Below, piece by piece: positions 1 through 7,528 of a stretch of 8,941 bases of DNA. The notes beneath the pieces were generated by a model, which saw nothing but the letters and a program-made list of their open reading frames with translations, was not told the DNA's origin and ran no database searches. Both the position numbers and the translations under genes were made by a program. This stretch comes from Planctomycetaceae bacterium (lineage in GTDB: Bacteria; Planctomycetota; Planctomycetia; Planctomycetales; Planctomycetaceae). The stretch is taken from positions 1 to 8,941 of the forward strand of contig WFOZ01000484.1 of the NCBI GenBank assembly GCA_015487825.1, in the 5' to 3' direction. Position 1 is the stretch's first letter. The number at the start of each line of letters is the position of its first letter.

Positions 1-1170
1 ATGTTAATTCAAACCGAATTCGAAAATGTCTCAGTGGCGGAACGAAAAAAATGGTATGATGAGTTGCGTCAGGTGCCCCCCAGTATGATCCCTCAAGTTT
101 TGAGAATGAGGCGATTGGCCCAGAAAGCCCTTGATAGCCCCTCTGTTCCGGATCGAACACCGCCGAAAAGACGTACCAGCCTCAAACTTGCTTCAAATTC
201 CCGGCAAGAGCGATATGAATCGGCTGATGATTTTTCAGAGAACGCCCCGTGGCGTGATCAAACTCTTCCCAGAAAAGAATTAAAACTGGGTGAATCACGT
301 CAGTTACCCTGGGATTCATCCGGGCAAGGTATCTCTCACGAGAAAGTTGACGTGGCACAAAAACAGGATTTGACAGTACCGCCATCGCTCGACAGACCTG
401 AACCGGATTTGATGGATTCATTAACGAACCCACAAAATGCAGGGCAGGATTTTCAAAAATTGCTTGATCAATTCATCGCCGTCGCGGAACGGCGGGTGGC
501 CTCACTTCAGTTGAGTGATGACGAAAAACAGAAGCAGGAATTTATCGCCAGCCAGGCCTATTTACGAATGCTCTACCTGATGGCAAACCGTCAGGAAAGA
601 GCACTGGAAGCGATTCCGAACATCCCGCCCGCTGATCAGGAATTTTGGCAGCAGATGTTCTGGGCGATGTCCAACTATTTCGATGCAGAAGGGATTCCGA
701 ACTCATCCGATCGGGCCACACATACAATTTCGCAATTGACTGAAGCGATGGGGCGACTGAGGCAACGGGCAAATCTTGAACTGCGAAATGTTCTGTTCTG
801 CACAAAAATCGACGGCTTCGGCACTTACGATCGCTTCGAACGCTCCGAATTCAGCCCCGGTCAGCCTGTTTTAATTTACGCGGAGGCTCGAAATTTCCTC
901 AGTTCACCGACAGCAAACGGACAATACAAAACAGTCCTGAAATCGACCATCGAAATTCATCGCGCCGGTTCTCAGGGAGGCGTTATCTCCAAACAGGAGT
1001 TCCCGCCCACCGAAGATTTCTGCAGAAACCGCAGAACCGATTACTTCCACAGCTACCTGCTCAACATCCCGAAAGATCTCCCGGCCGGTCCGTACGTGCT
1101 GAAGCTGATTGTCGAAGATCAACTGAACCGAAAAATTGCCAGCTACATGGTTAACTTTTCGATTATCTGA
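1..1170 (+). CDS. Hypothetical protein, possibly truncated at the window edge
   Basis: I do not recognise this family. The reading frame opens with ATG at the first base of the window, so the true start could lie further upstream and no ribosome binding site can be seen. The 389 residues fall into three parts. Residues 1-145 are charged and rich in Pro, Arg and Gln, and look largely disordered. Residues 146-262 look helical and amphipathic. Residues 263-389 are beta-rich, with a 'SPGQPVLIYAEARN' stretch (285-298) and a 'LPAGPYVLKLIVEDQLNRK' stretch (360-378). That C-terminal pattern resembles the Ig-like or macroglobulin-like sheets at the ends of many planctomycete hypothetical proteins; this is inference. 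No signal peptide or membrane segment is visible. The gene converges on purB with only 8 nt between the two stop codons and no terminator hairpin between them. That it codes is well supported by length and composition; its function is unknown. Confidence 0.8.
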   Translation: MLIQTEFENVSVAERKKWYDELRQVPPSMIPQVLRMRRLAQKALDSPSVPDRTPPKRRTSLKLASNSRQERYESADDFSENAPWRDQTLPRKELKLGESRQLPWDSSGQGISHEKVDVAQKQDLTVPPSLDRPEPDLMDSLTNPQNAGQDFQKLLDQFIAVAERRVASLQLSDDEKQKQEFIASQAYLRMLYLMANRQERALEAIPNIPPADQEFWQQMFWAMSNYFDAEGIPNSSDRATHTISQLTEAMGRLRQRANLELRNVLFCTKIDGFGTYDRFERSEFSPGQPVLIYAEARNFLSSPTANGQYKTVLKSTIEIHRAGSQGGVISKQEFPPTEDFCRNRRTDYFHSYLLNIPKDLPAGPYVLKLIVEDQLNRKIASYMVNFSII

Positions 1171-1178
1171 GAAGGGAG

Positions 1179-2609
1179 TTATACTCGCAATTCTTCGTTT
1201 TCATTTTTTAGATCATCCGCATACTGGGTGCGAATCGGGCGGATGATCTGGGTAATGAATTCATCGACCTGCTCGGGAGCGCGGCCGATATATTTTGAAG
1301 CGTCGAGAGTTGCACTCAAATCGACCTGTGCGAATTTTTCATCGGTTTGCAGGCGCTCGATCAAATCGTTACTTCCTCCTTCTTCCTTCACCACTTTTGA
1401 AGCTTCCTGCGAATGGACGCGGATGCGTTCGTGTAATTCCTGGCGGTCTCCGCCTGCGGTGACGCCAGCCATCAGGATTTCTTCGGTTGCCATGAAGGGG
1501 AGTTCGGCTTGCAAATGTTTTTCGATGACTTTCGGATAAACCACTAAGCCATCTGCAATGTTGCGATACAGAATGAGTGTTGCATCAATTGCCAGGAAAG
1601 ATTGAGGCATCGAAAGACGACGATTGGCGCTATCATCGAGCGTTCGCTCCATCCACTGAGTCGCCATCGTGTAGTCAGCATTTTCTGTCAGTGAAATCGC
1701 AAATCTGGAAAGCGCACACATTCGTTCGGATCTCATCGGGTTTCGTTTGTAAGCCATCGCCGAAGAGCCAATCTGATTTTTTTCGAACGGTTCTTCCAAC
1801 TCCTTTCGATGCTGTAAAATGCGGATATCTGTTCCCGCTTTATGAGCCGACTGTCCCAGTCCACTCAGGCAGGCGAGAACCTGAGAATCGATTTTGCGGG
1901 AATACGTTTGCCCGCTGACAGCAACAGATTCTTTGAAGCCGACTTTATCACAAATGAGCTGATCCAGAGCGGCAACTTTTCCATGGTCCCCGCCAAAGAG
2001 TTGCAAAAATGTTGCCTGCGTGCCTGTTGTTCCTTTAATGCCCCGAAACTTCAGTTCTGCCAGGCGATGGTTTATTTCTTCGAGATCGAGAACCAGATCG
2101 TAACACCACAACGTCGCCCGCTTGCCAACCGTTGTTGGTTGTGCGGGCTGCAAGTGAGTAAAGCCCAGGCAGGGAAGGTTTCGATATTCGTACGCGAAGC
2201 GAGCCAATTCGTCGATGGTGTTGACGAGCCGCCTGCGGATCAATTCGAGAGATTCCTTGATTTGAATCAGTTCCGAATTATCTGTCACAAAGCAACTGGT
2301 TGCCCCCAGATGAATAATTGGCATCGCATCCGGGCATTGTTCTCCAAAAGTGTGAACATGTGCCATCACATCGTGACGCAGGTTCTTTTCATGCTCAGCC
2401 GCTTTTTCAAAATCGATATCCTCCAGGCTGATTCGCATCTGGTCGAGTTGTGCCTCGCTGATTTCCAGCCCGAGCTCTTTCTGAGACTCCGCCAACACCA
2501 GCCATAACTTTCGCCAGGTGGAATGCTTCTTCTGAGCAGACCACAGAAAACTCATCTCCTGTGATGCGTATCGGGTAATTAACGGGTTCTGATATTGATC
2601 GTGACTCAT
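1179..2609 (-). CDS. purB: Adenylosuccinate lyase, eukaryote-like (ADSL) type
   Basis: This enzyme of the fumarase/aspartase superfamily acts twice in purine synthesis: it releases fumarate from SAICAR to give AICAR, and from adenylosuccinate to give AMP. It is cytosolic and works as a homotetramer. The 476-residue product carries the superfamily signature [10 protein letters not shown] (281-290), whose Ser282/Ser283 lie in the catalytic loop. It also has the AHVHTFG block (83-89, His86) and FTHLQPAQ (150-157, His152), which match the catalytic histidine regions. IHLGATSC (99-106), [12 protein letters not shown] (188-199), [10 protein letters not shown] (322-331) and ELPFMATE (369-376) are hallmarks of the animal/yeast ADSL branch, which is also about 480 residues long, rather than of the shorter B. 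subtilis-type enzyme. The ATG start is supported by AAAGG on the minus strand, 7 nt upstream. The gene stands alone, divergent from the exported repeat protein and convergent with gene 1; no other pur gene is in the window. Confidence 0.96.
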   Translation of the reverse strand: MSHDQYQNPLITRYASQEMSFLWSAQKKHSTWRKLWLVLAESQKELGLEISEAQLDQMRISLEDIDFEKAAEHEKNLRHDVMAHVHTFGEQCPDAMPIIHLGATSCFVTDNSELIQIKESLELIRRRLVNTIDELARFAYEYRNLPCLGFTHLQPAQPTTVGKRATLWCYDLVLDLEEINHRLAELKFRGIKGTTGTQATFLQLFGGDHGKVAALDQLICDKVGFKESVAVSGQTYSRKIDSQVLACLSGLGQSAHKAGTDIRILQHRKELEEPFEKNQIGSSAMAYKRNPMRSERMCALSRFAISLTENADYTMATQWMERTLDDSANRRLSMPQSFLAIDATLILYRNIADGLVVYPKVIEKHLQAELPFMATEEILMAGVTAGGDRQELHERIRVHSQEASKVVKEEGGSNDLIERLQTDEKFAQVDLSATLDASKYIGRAPEQVDEFITQIIRPIRTQYADDLKNENEELRV

Positions 2610-2834
2610 TTTTCTGCCTTTGTCTTCCTTCTTTTATTTTCCATCAGCAACACGCTCCGTGACAGATTCACGTGTCCACTAACCCCTGACTCTGCTTGCC
2701 CGGATATTTTGCCTCTCTTTTCGATTGTAACAAAAATTGCTTGATAAGATGTAACGGTTATGCCGATTAAGAGGGCAGGCACGACTATTTTTCTGTCGCT
2801 AGAGCCGAATTAATCGAAATTAACTGAATGATCT

Positions 2835-2839
2835 GGGAG
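2835..2839 (+). promoter_or_regulatory. Ribosome binding site for the Cys-rich repeat protein
   Basis: GGGAG lies 8 nt before the ATG at 2848. It fixes the start of the exported repeat protein and argues against the overlapping frame that begins at 2853. Confidence 0.6.
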
Positions 2840-2847
2840 TTTCCAAC

Positions 2848-3684
2848 ATGCGTTGGCCTGTAATATTGACCTTATTGTTATCTTTAACCGCTGTCGGTAT
2901 CGAACAAAGTTCTGCAGTGGCTCAATTATTACCCGGGATCGCTCCTGCGTGTGGCGGTTGTGGCAGCTGTGTCGGATGTCGTCCGCTTCGAAGGCTCGCC
3001 CGAAGACTTTGCAGACGGTGCAGACGGGCGAGGTGCGTTTGTGGAATTATTCCACAGGCTCCGCTCTCCTGTGCTCCGACTTATGTTGCTCCCAGACCTC
3101 GCCTGGTGCCACGACGTGTGGTTTCCTGGGAAATGGTTCCACGAACCACTTATCGTCGAGAAAGCTATTGCGAGCAGGTTCCTGTAACTACGTACCGACA
3201 AGTTGTAATTACCGTACCTCAAACGGAATACCGTACCGTAATGCGACACCGAATGGTTCCCTGCCAGACAATGGTTCCACGAAGACGCATCAGTACTGTT
3301 TGGGAACAACATTGTGCACCGGTCTGCACTCCACAGATTCCGGCCTACACTGGTGGCTGTTGTAATACTCAGGGCTTCGGATCGCAAACAATTCTACCGG
3401 GAGTCAGCACACCACCAACATTGACAGTCCCCAGTGCTCCAGGTTTGGGAACACCAACGCATGAACACAACAAGGTTCCTGCACCAGCGGCTGATCCAAA
3501 TTTCGACAAAAGCAAAAGCCAGACGTCATTCACCCCCTGGCAAACCGTTCCCACAAGAGCAGTCCCTTATTTCGAACAATCTGTCAGCAACGATGATGGT
3601 TACCGCACACTGCCGTCGGTTCCTCACACTGCAAGCAGTAGCTCAAAGTTTGTCCCTGCTCCTACCGCGACAAGACTGCGATAG
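2848..3684 (+). CDS. Exported Cys/Arg-rich protein with VPxTxYR repeats
   Basis: I cannot name a gene. The 278-residue product begins with a Sec signal peptide (hydrophobic 4-18, probable cleavage after AVA at residue 25). The mature start is a CxxCxxCxxC cluster (Cys35, 38, 41, 44), then an Arg-rich stretch with more cysteines (Cys55, 58, 63, 65, 75). Residues 96-148 hold a degenerate tandem repeat of about 12-14 residues: VPRTTYRRE, VPVTTYRQV, VPQTEYRTV, then shorter VPCQTM and VPRRR units. The rest is Pro/Thr/Ser-rich and low in complexity. Such Val-Pro/Tyr-Arg repeats with many cysteines recall planctomycete envelope proteins (the YTV-type repeat family), so a disulfide-linked wall or surface component is plausible but inferred. 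The start is set by GGGAG 8 nt upstream, and a strong intrinsic terminator follows the stop, so it is probably monocistronic. Confidence 0.85.
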   Translation: MRWPVILTLLLSLTAVGIEQSSAVAQLLPGIAPACGGCGSCVGCRPLRRLARRLCRRCRRARCVCGIIPQAPLSCAPTYVAPRPRLVPRRVVSWEMVPRTTYRRESYCEQVPVTTYRQVVITVPQTEYRTVMRHRMVPCQTMVPRRRISTVWEQHCAPVCTPQIPAYTGGCCNTQGFGSQTILPGVSTPPTLTVPSAPGLGTPTHEHNKVPAPAADPNFDKSKSQTSFTPWQTVPTRAVPYFEQSVSNDDGYRTLPSVPHTASSSSKFVPAPTATRLR

Positions 3685-3713
3685 TTTTGAATTCTGAAAA
3701 CCGATCGAGCATT

Positions 3714-3750
3714 CAACCCGGGGGTAATACCGCCGGGTTGTTTTATTTTT
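3714..3750 (+). terminator. Intrinsic terminator after the repeat protein
   Basis: A perfect 8-bp stem, CAACCCGG (3714-3721) with CCGGGTTG (3733-3740), encloses an 11-nt loop and is followed at once by TTTTATTTTT (3741-3750). It lies 29 nt after the stop of the plus-strand gene. It overlaps the stop codon of the convergent rhodanese gene (3743-3745). The minus-strand side lacks a T-run after the hairpin, so it should work best for plus-strand transcripts. Confidence 0.85.
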
Positions 3751-4144
3751 CCGCTTGTTCAAACGGGCCAGCCAGCAGTTCCTGATAGCCCTGTTTCAGA
3801 CAGCGAACTTTATATCCCTGCTTTTTGAGAATTTTCCCGGCGGCCAGTGCCCGGATGCCACGTGCACAATGAGTATAAACAATTCTCTTGGCCGGGATTT
3901 TTTCTTCCAGCCATTTCTTATCCGGATTTTTCATCAGCCTGCTCAGCGGAACATTGATTGCCCCTTTCAGATGCCCCTCTTCCCATTCTGAAATTTCACG
4001 GACATCAAGCAGCACCGCTTTTTTCTTCGCAATGTTTTCTTTCACCGTTTCCAGTGAATCCTTGGTGTGCTCGGCTGCCTGCAACGGAACAGTGAGAAGA
4101 ATAAGCAACAGACTCGTGACAAAACATCTGCCGGGATAACGCAT
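3743..4144 (-). CDS. Exported single-domain rhodanese-like protein
   Basis: Rhodanese domains transfer or bind sulfane sulfur through an active-site cysteine persulfide. This 133-residue protein begins with a signal peptide (positive n-region, hydrophobic 8-22, probable cleavage after LQAA at residue 24), so it should act outside the cytoplasm. The domain covers about 30-128 and is complete: LLDVRE (45-50), the GHLKGAINVP motif (57-66), and a canonical six-residue active-site loop CARGIR (93-98) with nucleophile Cys93, followed by the usual KQGY element (117-120). The sulfur donor and acceptor cannot be told from sequence. The start is supported by AAGGA on the minus strand, 7 nt upstream. 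The gene is divergent from the VWA lipoprotein gene across a 295-nt gap and convergent with the repeat-protein gene. It could serve thiosulfate or thiol handling in the periplasm; a partnership with the nearby sulfatase is speculative. Confidence 0.93.
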   Translation of the reverse strand: MRYPGRCFVTSLLLILLTVPLQAAEHTKDSLETVKENIAKKKAVLLDVREISEWEEGHLKGAINVPLSRLMKNPDKKWLEEKIPAKRIVYTHCARGIRALAAGKILKKQGYKVRCLKQGYQELLAGPFEQAEK

Positions 4145-4151
4145 GGATCAT

Positions 4152-4156
4152 TCCTT
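4152..4156 (-). promoter_or_regulatory. Ribosome binding site for the rhodanese
   Basis: On the minus strand this reads AAGGA, 7 nt before the ATG whose first base is 4144. It supports the start that gives the intact signal peptide. Confidence 0.55.
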
Positions 4157-4426
4157 CTGTACTATTAACGGTTAATTTCATTGCGGTTACGACCAGCGAA
4201 CAAACCAGCCGTTCCGGGGGTAGCAGGTTGAATATTACCAGTTTAAGTGCGAAAAGCATACCGGCCCTCCAATCGGCGTACCTGTTTCCAAAAAGCCGTT
4301 TTAGGCACCAGAGGGTAGTTTCCCATTCCATTTTTTCTCAATAGTGGTAAAAAACAATAAATCATCAAACATTCATCCGGTAATAGGAGTAATGTGCAGT
4401 AATTGGACATTCACTCAGATCTATTC

Positions 4427-4431
4427 AGGAG
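4427..4431 (+). promoter_or_regulatory. Ribosome binding site that sets the VWA lipoprotein start
   Basis: AGGAG lies 8 nt before the ATG at 4440 and directly before the lipoprotein signal peptide. An in-frame GTG at 4344 and an ATG at 4392 would add 32 or 16 residues in front of the signal peptide. The AGGAG at 4385-4389 is only 2 nt from the ATG at 4392, too close for normal use. The start at 4440 is therefore preferred. Confidence 0.65.
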
Positions 4432-4439
4432 AGAAACTG

Positions 4440-6026
4440 ATGAAACACTTCATGGCTGCTCTGCTTTCTATCTGTACTGCGTCTGTTTTAACCGGCTGCG
4501 GTGACACTGCCCGTGAAGCAGCGCGATATACAAGCAGTATGCCCGCTTCGCTGGATGGAGCGGCTACCGGGAGCGAGGCGGCTGGTGAAGAAGAACTGGA
4601 TTTCAATACGGAATCTTACGATCATATTATTGAAAATAAATTCCTTTCCGCAAAAGAGAATCCTCTTTCGACTTTTTCGATTGATGTCGATACCGCTTCC
4701 TACACGAATGTTCGCAGGTATTTGAATCAGAATTCGCTCCCTCCTGCCGGAGCAGTACGGATCGAAGAATTTGTCAATTACTTTGATTATAGTTACCCGC
4801 AACCGGAAGGCGATATCCCTTTCTCGTTACATACAGAAGTCGCAGGGTGTCCCTGGAATGCAGAGCATCAACTGGTGCGAATCGGTTTGAAAGGGCGGGA
4901 GATTGAAACCGAAAACCGCCCAGCCAGTAATCTGGTCTTTCTGCTCGATGTTTCCGGTTCGATGAGAGATCCGAACAAATTACCGCTGGTGAAAAAAGCC
5001 TTGAAGCTGCTCGTCGAACAACTGGGCGAGAATGATCGCGTTGCAATTGTCGTTTACGCCAGTGCTTCCGGCCTGGTACTTCCTTCAACAACCTGCGACA
5101 GGGCCAGCGAAATACTTTCAGCGTTGGAACGACTTCAGTCAGGCGGTTCCACCAACGGCGGGGAAGGGATTCAACTGGCGTACCAAACTGCGATGGATCA
5201 TTTTATCGAAGGAGGTATTAACCGCGTCATCTTATGTACCGATGGTGATTTTAATGTCGGTATTTCCAACAGAAGTGACCTGGCAGATCTGATCATCAAA
5301 AAAGCGAAAAGCGATGTCTTTCTCAGTATTCTTGGTTTCGGACAGGGAAACTACAAAGATGCAGAAATGGAAGAGCTTACCAACAAAGGGAATGGTAATT
5401 ATGCTTACATCGATACTCTCAACGAAGCAAAAAAAGTTCTCGTCGAACAGGCTGCAGGAACGCTGATCACGATTGCCAAAGATGTAAAAATTCAGGTCGA
5501 TTTCAACCCGGCTCAAGTGCAGGCCTATCGACTGATCGGTTATGAAAATCGAATGCTTAAAGCGGAAGATTTTCTGGATGACAAAATCGACGCCGGCGAA
5601 ATCGGAGCCGGGCATACCGTCACCGCGTTCTACGAAATTGTCCCTCCCGGCGTTGAAATTGAATCGGGAAAAGTTGAACCTTCCAAGTATACCAAGACCG
5701 AAAAGAGTTCACCCGTATCTGGTTCTAAAGAATTGCTCACCGTTCGCCTGCGATACAAACTGCCGGAATCCGACGAAAGTACCGGTTTTGATCTCCCTGC
5801 CAGTGATGATCATAAACCGTTCGAAACCGCCTCTCCCGACTTCCAGTTTGCTGCCTCAGTTGCGGAATTCGGACTGTTATTGCGCCACTCAAAATATAAA
5901 GGAACGGCTTCTTATGATAATGTTCTGGAAATCGCAGACAAAAATCGAGGTGACGATTCACATGGCTACCGTGACGAATTCATTCAACTCGTTACAATGG
6001 CTGCCGATCTTACTGAGGAAGATTGA
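4440..6026 (+). CDS. YfbK-type von Willebrand factor A lipoprotein
   Basis: This 528-residue protein starts with a lipoprotein signal peptide ending in the lipobox L-T-G-C20, so it should be lipid-anchored. A short Ala/Gly/Glu linker follows. Residues 60-130 are the N-terminal domain typical of YfbK-like proteins, with NPLSTFSIDVDTASYTNVRR (74-93) and VRIEEFVNYF (106-115). The VWA domain (about 163-335) has an intact MIDAS metal site: DxSxS as Asp170-Ser172-Ser174, Thr238 in GGSTNGG, and Asp268 in CTDGD. Residues 339-522 match the C-terminal domain of the family (DUF3520-like). The length is near that of E. coli YfbK. VWA domains with MIDAS bind protein ligands through a divalent cation; the ligand is unknown. 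A sulfatase gene follows 31 nt downstream on the same strand and may be co-transcribed. I see no clear promoter in the 295 nt upstream. Confidence 0.93.
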   Translation: MKHFMAALLSICTASVLTGCGDTAREAARYTSSMPASLDGAATGSEAAGEEELDFNTESYDHIIENKFLSAKENPLSTFSIDVDTASYTNVRRYLNQNSLPPAGAVRIEEFVNYFDYSYPQPEGDIPFSLHTEVAGCPWNAEHQLVRIGLKGREIETENRPASNLVFLLDVSGSMRDPNKLPLVKKALKLLVEQLGENDRVAIVVYASASGLVLPSTTCDRASEILSALERLQSGGSTNGGEGIQLAYQTAMDHFIEGGINRVILCTDGDFNVGISNRSDLADLIIKKAKSDVFLSILGFGQGNYKDAEMEELTNKGNGNYAYIDTLNEAKKVLVEQAAGTLITIAKDVKIQVDFNPAQVQAYRLIGYENRMLKAEDFLDDKIDAGEIGAGHTVTAFYEIVPPGVEIESGKVEPSKYTKTEKSSPVSGSKELLTVRLRYKLPESDESTGFDLPASDDHKPFETASPDFQFAASVAEFGLLLRHSKYKGTASYDNVLEIADKNRGDDSHGYRDEFIQLVTMAADLTEED

Positions 6027-6057
6027 AACAGTCGCCCCTGAATAGATAGCTTGCCTG

Positions 6058-7377
6058 ATGAAAATATATTCCTGTTTCCTCGCCGTGACACTCGGCTTTG
6101 CTGTCTCGACGGATTTGTTTGCTGCAAAAAAGCCCAATATTATTCTGATAATGGTTGATGATCTGGGGATGGAATGCGTCGAAGCGTATGGCGGGCTTTC
6201 CTATAAAACGCCGAACATTGATCAACTTGCCCGCCAGGGGATGCGATTCAAATACTGTTTCTCGACCCCTTACTGTTCGCCTTCGCGGGCACAGATTTTA
6301 ACGGGACGCTACCCGCTGCATACCGGCATCACTCGAGTGATCTTTGAGCCGAAACGGCATCGGGAATTTCTCGATCCCAACAAAGAAACCAGCTTCGCCA
6401 ACTTGCTCAAGGAAGCAGGCTACCGAACGGCTATTGCAGGCAAATGGCAATTATCTTTCCTTCACGAACGAAATACGATTCCCGCTTTTGGCTTTGATGA
6501 ATATCAGTGCTGGCAGATTTTTAATGCAGGGAATAAAACATCGCGATACGCAGACCCCTTCTTTTTGAGCAATGGGAAGTTGCTTGATAAAGAATTGAAA
6601 GGGATGTACGGCCCCGATGTGAACTACGAATTTCTGGCCGATTTCATGCAGCGTAATAAAGAGCATCCATTTTTAATCTATTGGACAATGTTGCTGCCTC
6701 ATTTCCCTTACGAACGGACTCCCGATAGCGGACGATGTAATAACGCAGGGAAAAAACCGGGCCAGGGGCCGGAGTTCTTTGACGACATGATTGCCTACAT
6801 GGATAAACTTGTAGGGCGTATGTTTCAGGCGATTGAAAAAGAAGGACTAAGCGAAAACACGATTATCATTTTTACGGCGGATAACGGGACACAGTCGGGC
6901 AAAGGGATAGTTTCGTATTGGAGCGATGGCAAGAAAACATTCGGCATCCCCGGTGGAAAAGCACTTCTGACAGACACGGGCACTCATGTCCCGCTCATTG
7001 TCCGCTGGCCGGGAAAAATCGAGCGAGGCAGCCTGTGTGATGACCTGATTGACCTGTCGGATATTTTACCCACGCTGGTTGAACTGACAGGGGCAAAGGC
7101 TTCTGGAAATTCGATCAATGGTCGCAGTTTTGCCAAGCAGTTACGCGGAGAAACAGGAAACGCTCGCGAGTTTGTCCACATTCAGAAACAGAGTAAGCGA
7201 TATGTAAGAAGTAAAGAATTTATTCTGACAAACCGGGGCGATTTTCGCCCAGTCGTTCCCACCGGCACCCCGGCAGCAAAAAATATGGCAAGAAAATTGA
7301 CCGCTCAGGAAACCATCAAAAAAGAAAACCTTGAGAGAGCATTACAACAGGTGAAAAATTTCTCATCAATGAAATAA
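6058..7377 (+). CDS. Exported formylglycine-dependent sulfatase (arylsulfatase family S1)
   Basis: This 439-residue product has a signal peptide (cleavage likely after FAA at residue 23), then the alkaline-phosphatase-fold sulfatase domain. Visible active-site elements, mapped by eye on arylsulfatase A, are metal ligands Asp34-Asp35 (MVDDLG), the CSPSR signature with Cys73 as the residue converted to formylglycine and Arg77, Lys129 in GKW, His215 in LPHFPY, Asp275-Asn276 in TADNG, and Lys301 in PGGK. The position usually occupied by His in GKWHLG is Gln131 (GKWQL). It hydrolyses a sulfate ester, probably from a sulfated glycan or small molecule in the periplasm; the substrate cannot be predicted. 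Activity would need a formylglycine-generating enzyme encoded elsewhere. The start has no convincing Shine-Dalgarno, which may reflect coupling to the VWA gene 31 nt upstream. The length is slightly below the common 450-550 range, and the C-terminus is short. Confidence 0.95.
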   Translation: MKIYSCFLAVTLGFAVSTDLFAAKKPNIILIMVDDLGMECVEAYGGLSYKTPNIDQLARQGMRFKYCFSTPYCSPSRAQILTGRYPLHTGITRVIFEPKRHREFLDPNKETSFANLLKEAGYRTAIAGKWQLSFLHERNTIPAFGFDEYQCWQIFNAGNKTSRYADPFFLSNGKLLDKELKGMYGPDVNYEFLADFMQRNKEHPFLIYWTMLLPHFPYERTPDSGRCNNAGKKPGQGPEFFDDMIAYMDKLVGRMFQAIEKEGLSENTIIIFTADNGTQSGKGIVSYWSDGKKTFGIPGGKALLTDTGTHVPLIVRWPGKIERGSLCDDLIDLSDILPTLVELTGAKASGNSINGRSFAKQLRGETGNAREFVHIQKQSKRYVRSKEFILTNRGDFRPVVPTGTPAAKNMARKLTAQETIKKENLERALQQVKNFSSMK

Positions 7378-7448
7378 TCCACCGCCAACTCAATCCGGTA
7401 AGCTTGTTGCTGTGGATTCTAACTGAAAACGCTACTATTCAGCTTTGG
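7378..7448. other. Intergenic stretch after the sulfatase
   Basis: I see no reading frame of note and no T-run terminator here. Any transcript end after the sulfatase would have to rely on the inverted repeat that follows. Confidence 0.4.
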
Positions 7449-7528
7449 CGTAGGTTCCGCTATTGCGGACCACGATGGGAAGTGGATCCTCCTATTTCGT
7501 GCAGTGGTCCGCAATAGCGGACCCTACG
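7449..7528. repeat. REPIN-like inverted pair of REP hairpins
   Basis: Two 25-nt arms, 7449-7473 and 7504-7528, are reverse complements apart from one mismatch (T7455 against C7522), around a 30-nt spacer. Each arm is itself a small palindrome: TCCGC-TATT-GCGGA at 7456-7469 and TCCGC-AATA-GCGGA at 7508-7521. The right-hand copy extends to a perfect 7-bp stem, GGTCCGC with GCGGACC. GTAG (7450-7453) stands just outside the left hairpin and CTAC (7524-7527) just outside the right one. A GTAG tetranucleotide next to a short palindrome, in two inverted copies within about 100 bp, is the established layout of REP/REPIN elements moved in trans by REP-associated tyrosine transposases (RAYTs). It sits 71 nt from the sulfatase stop and 73 nt from the stop of the convergent membrane-protein gene, a typical REP location. 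It may also act as a transcript-end hairpin. No RAYT gene is in the window. Confidence 0.75.

Noticed and set aside
1842..2507. 221-residue plus-strand frame opposite purB
   Set aside because: It lies entirely within the unmistakable purB gene on the other strand and shows no recognisable motif. It is a shadow of purB.
2760..2813. 17-codon ORF (MPIKRAGTTIFLSLEPN) before the repeat-protein gene, as a leader peptide
   Set aside because: It has no Shine-Dalgarno and no attenuator-like hairpin after it. An ORF this short is expected by chance.
2610..2847. Promoter candidates in the purB / repeat-protein divergent region (such as TTGTAA with TAAGAT near 2725-2750, and the small palindrome TTAAT-cgaa-ATTAA at 2810-2823)
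   Set aside because: The spacing between the boxes is poor and the palindrome is short and A+T-only. Neither can be told from chance by eye.
2853..3365. 170-residue plus-strand frame and a 152-residue minus-strand frame over the repeat protein
   Set aside because: The frame at 2848 has a signal peptide, a Shine-Dalgarno and a patterned repeat. The others are low-complexity shadows rich in Ser, Arg and Cys.
4005..4331. 108-residue minus-strand frame spanning the gap between the rhodanese and the VWA gene
   Set aside because: It overlaps the signal-peptide end of the rhodanese in another frame and has no ribosome binding site or motif. The rhodanese start is well supported.
4344..4439. Extended N-terminus of the VWA protein from an upstream GTG
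   Set aside because: It would bury the lipoprotein signal peptide 32 residues inside the protein. The ATG at 4440 has AGGAG at 8 nt and a proper lipobox.
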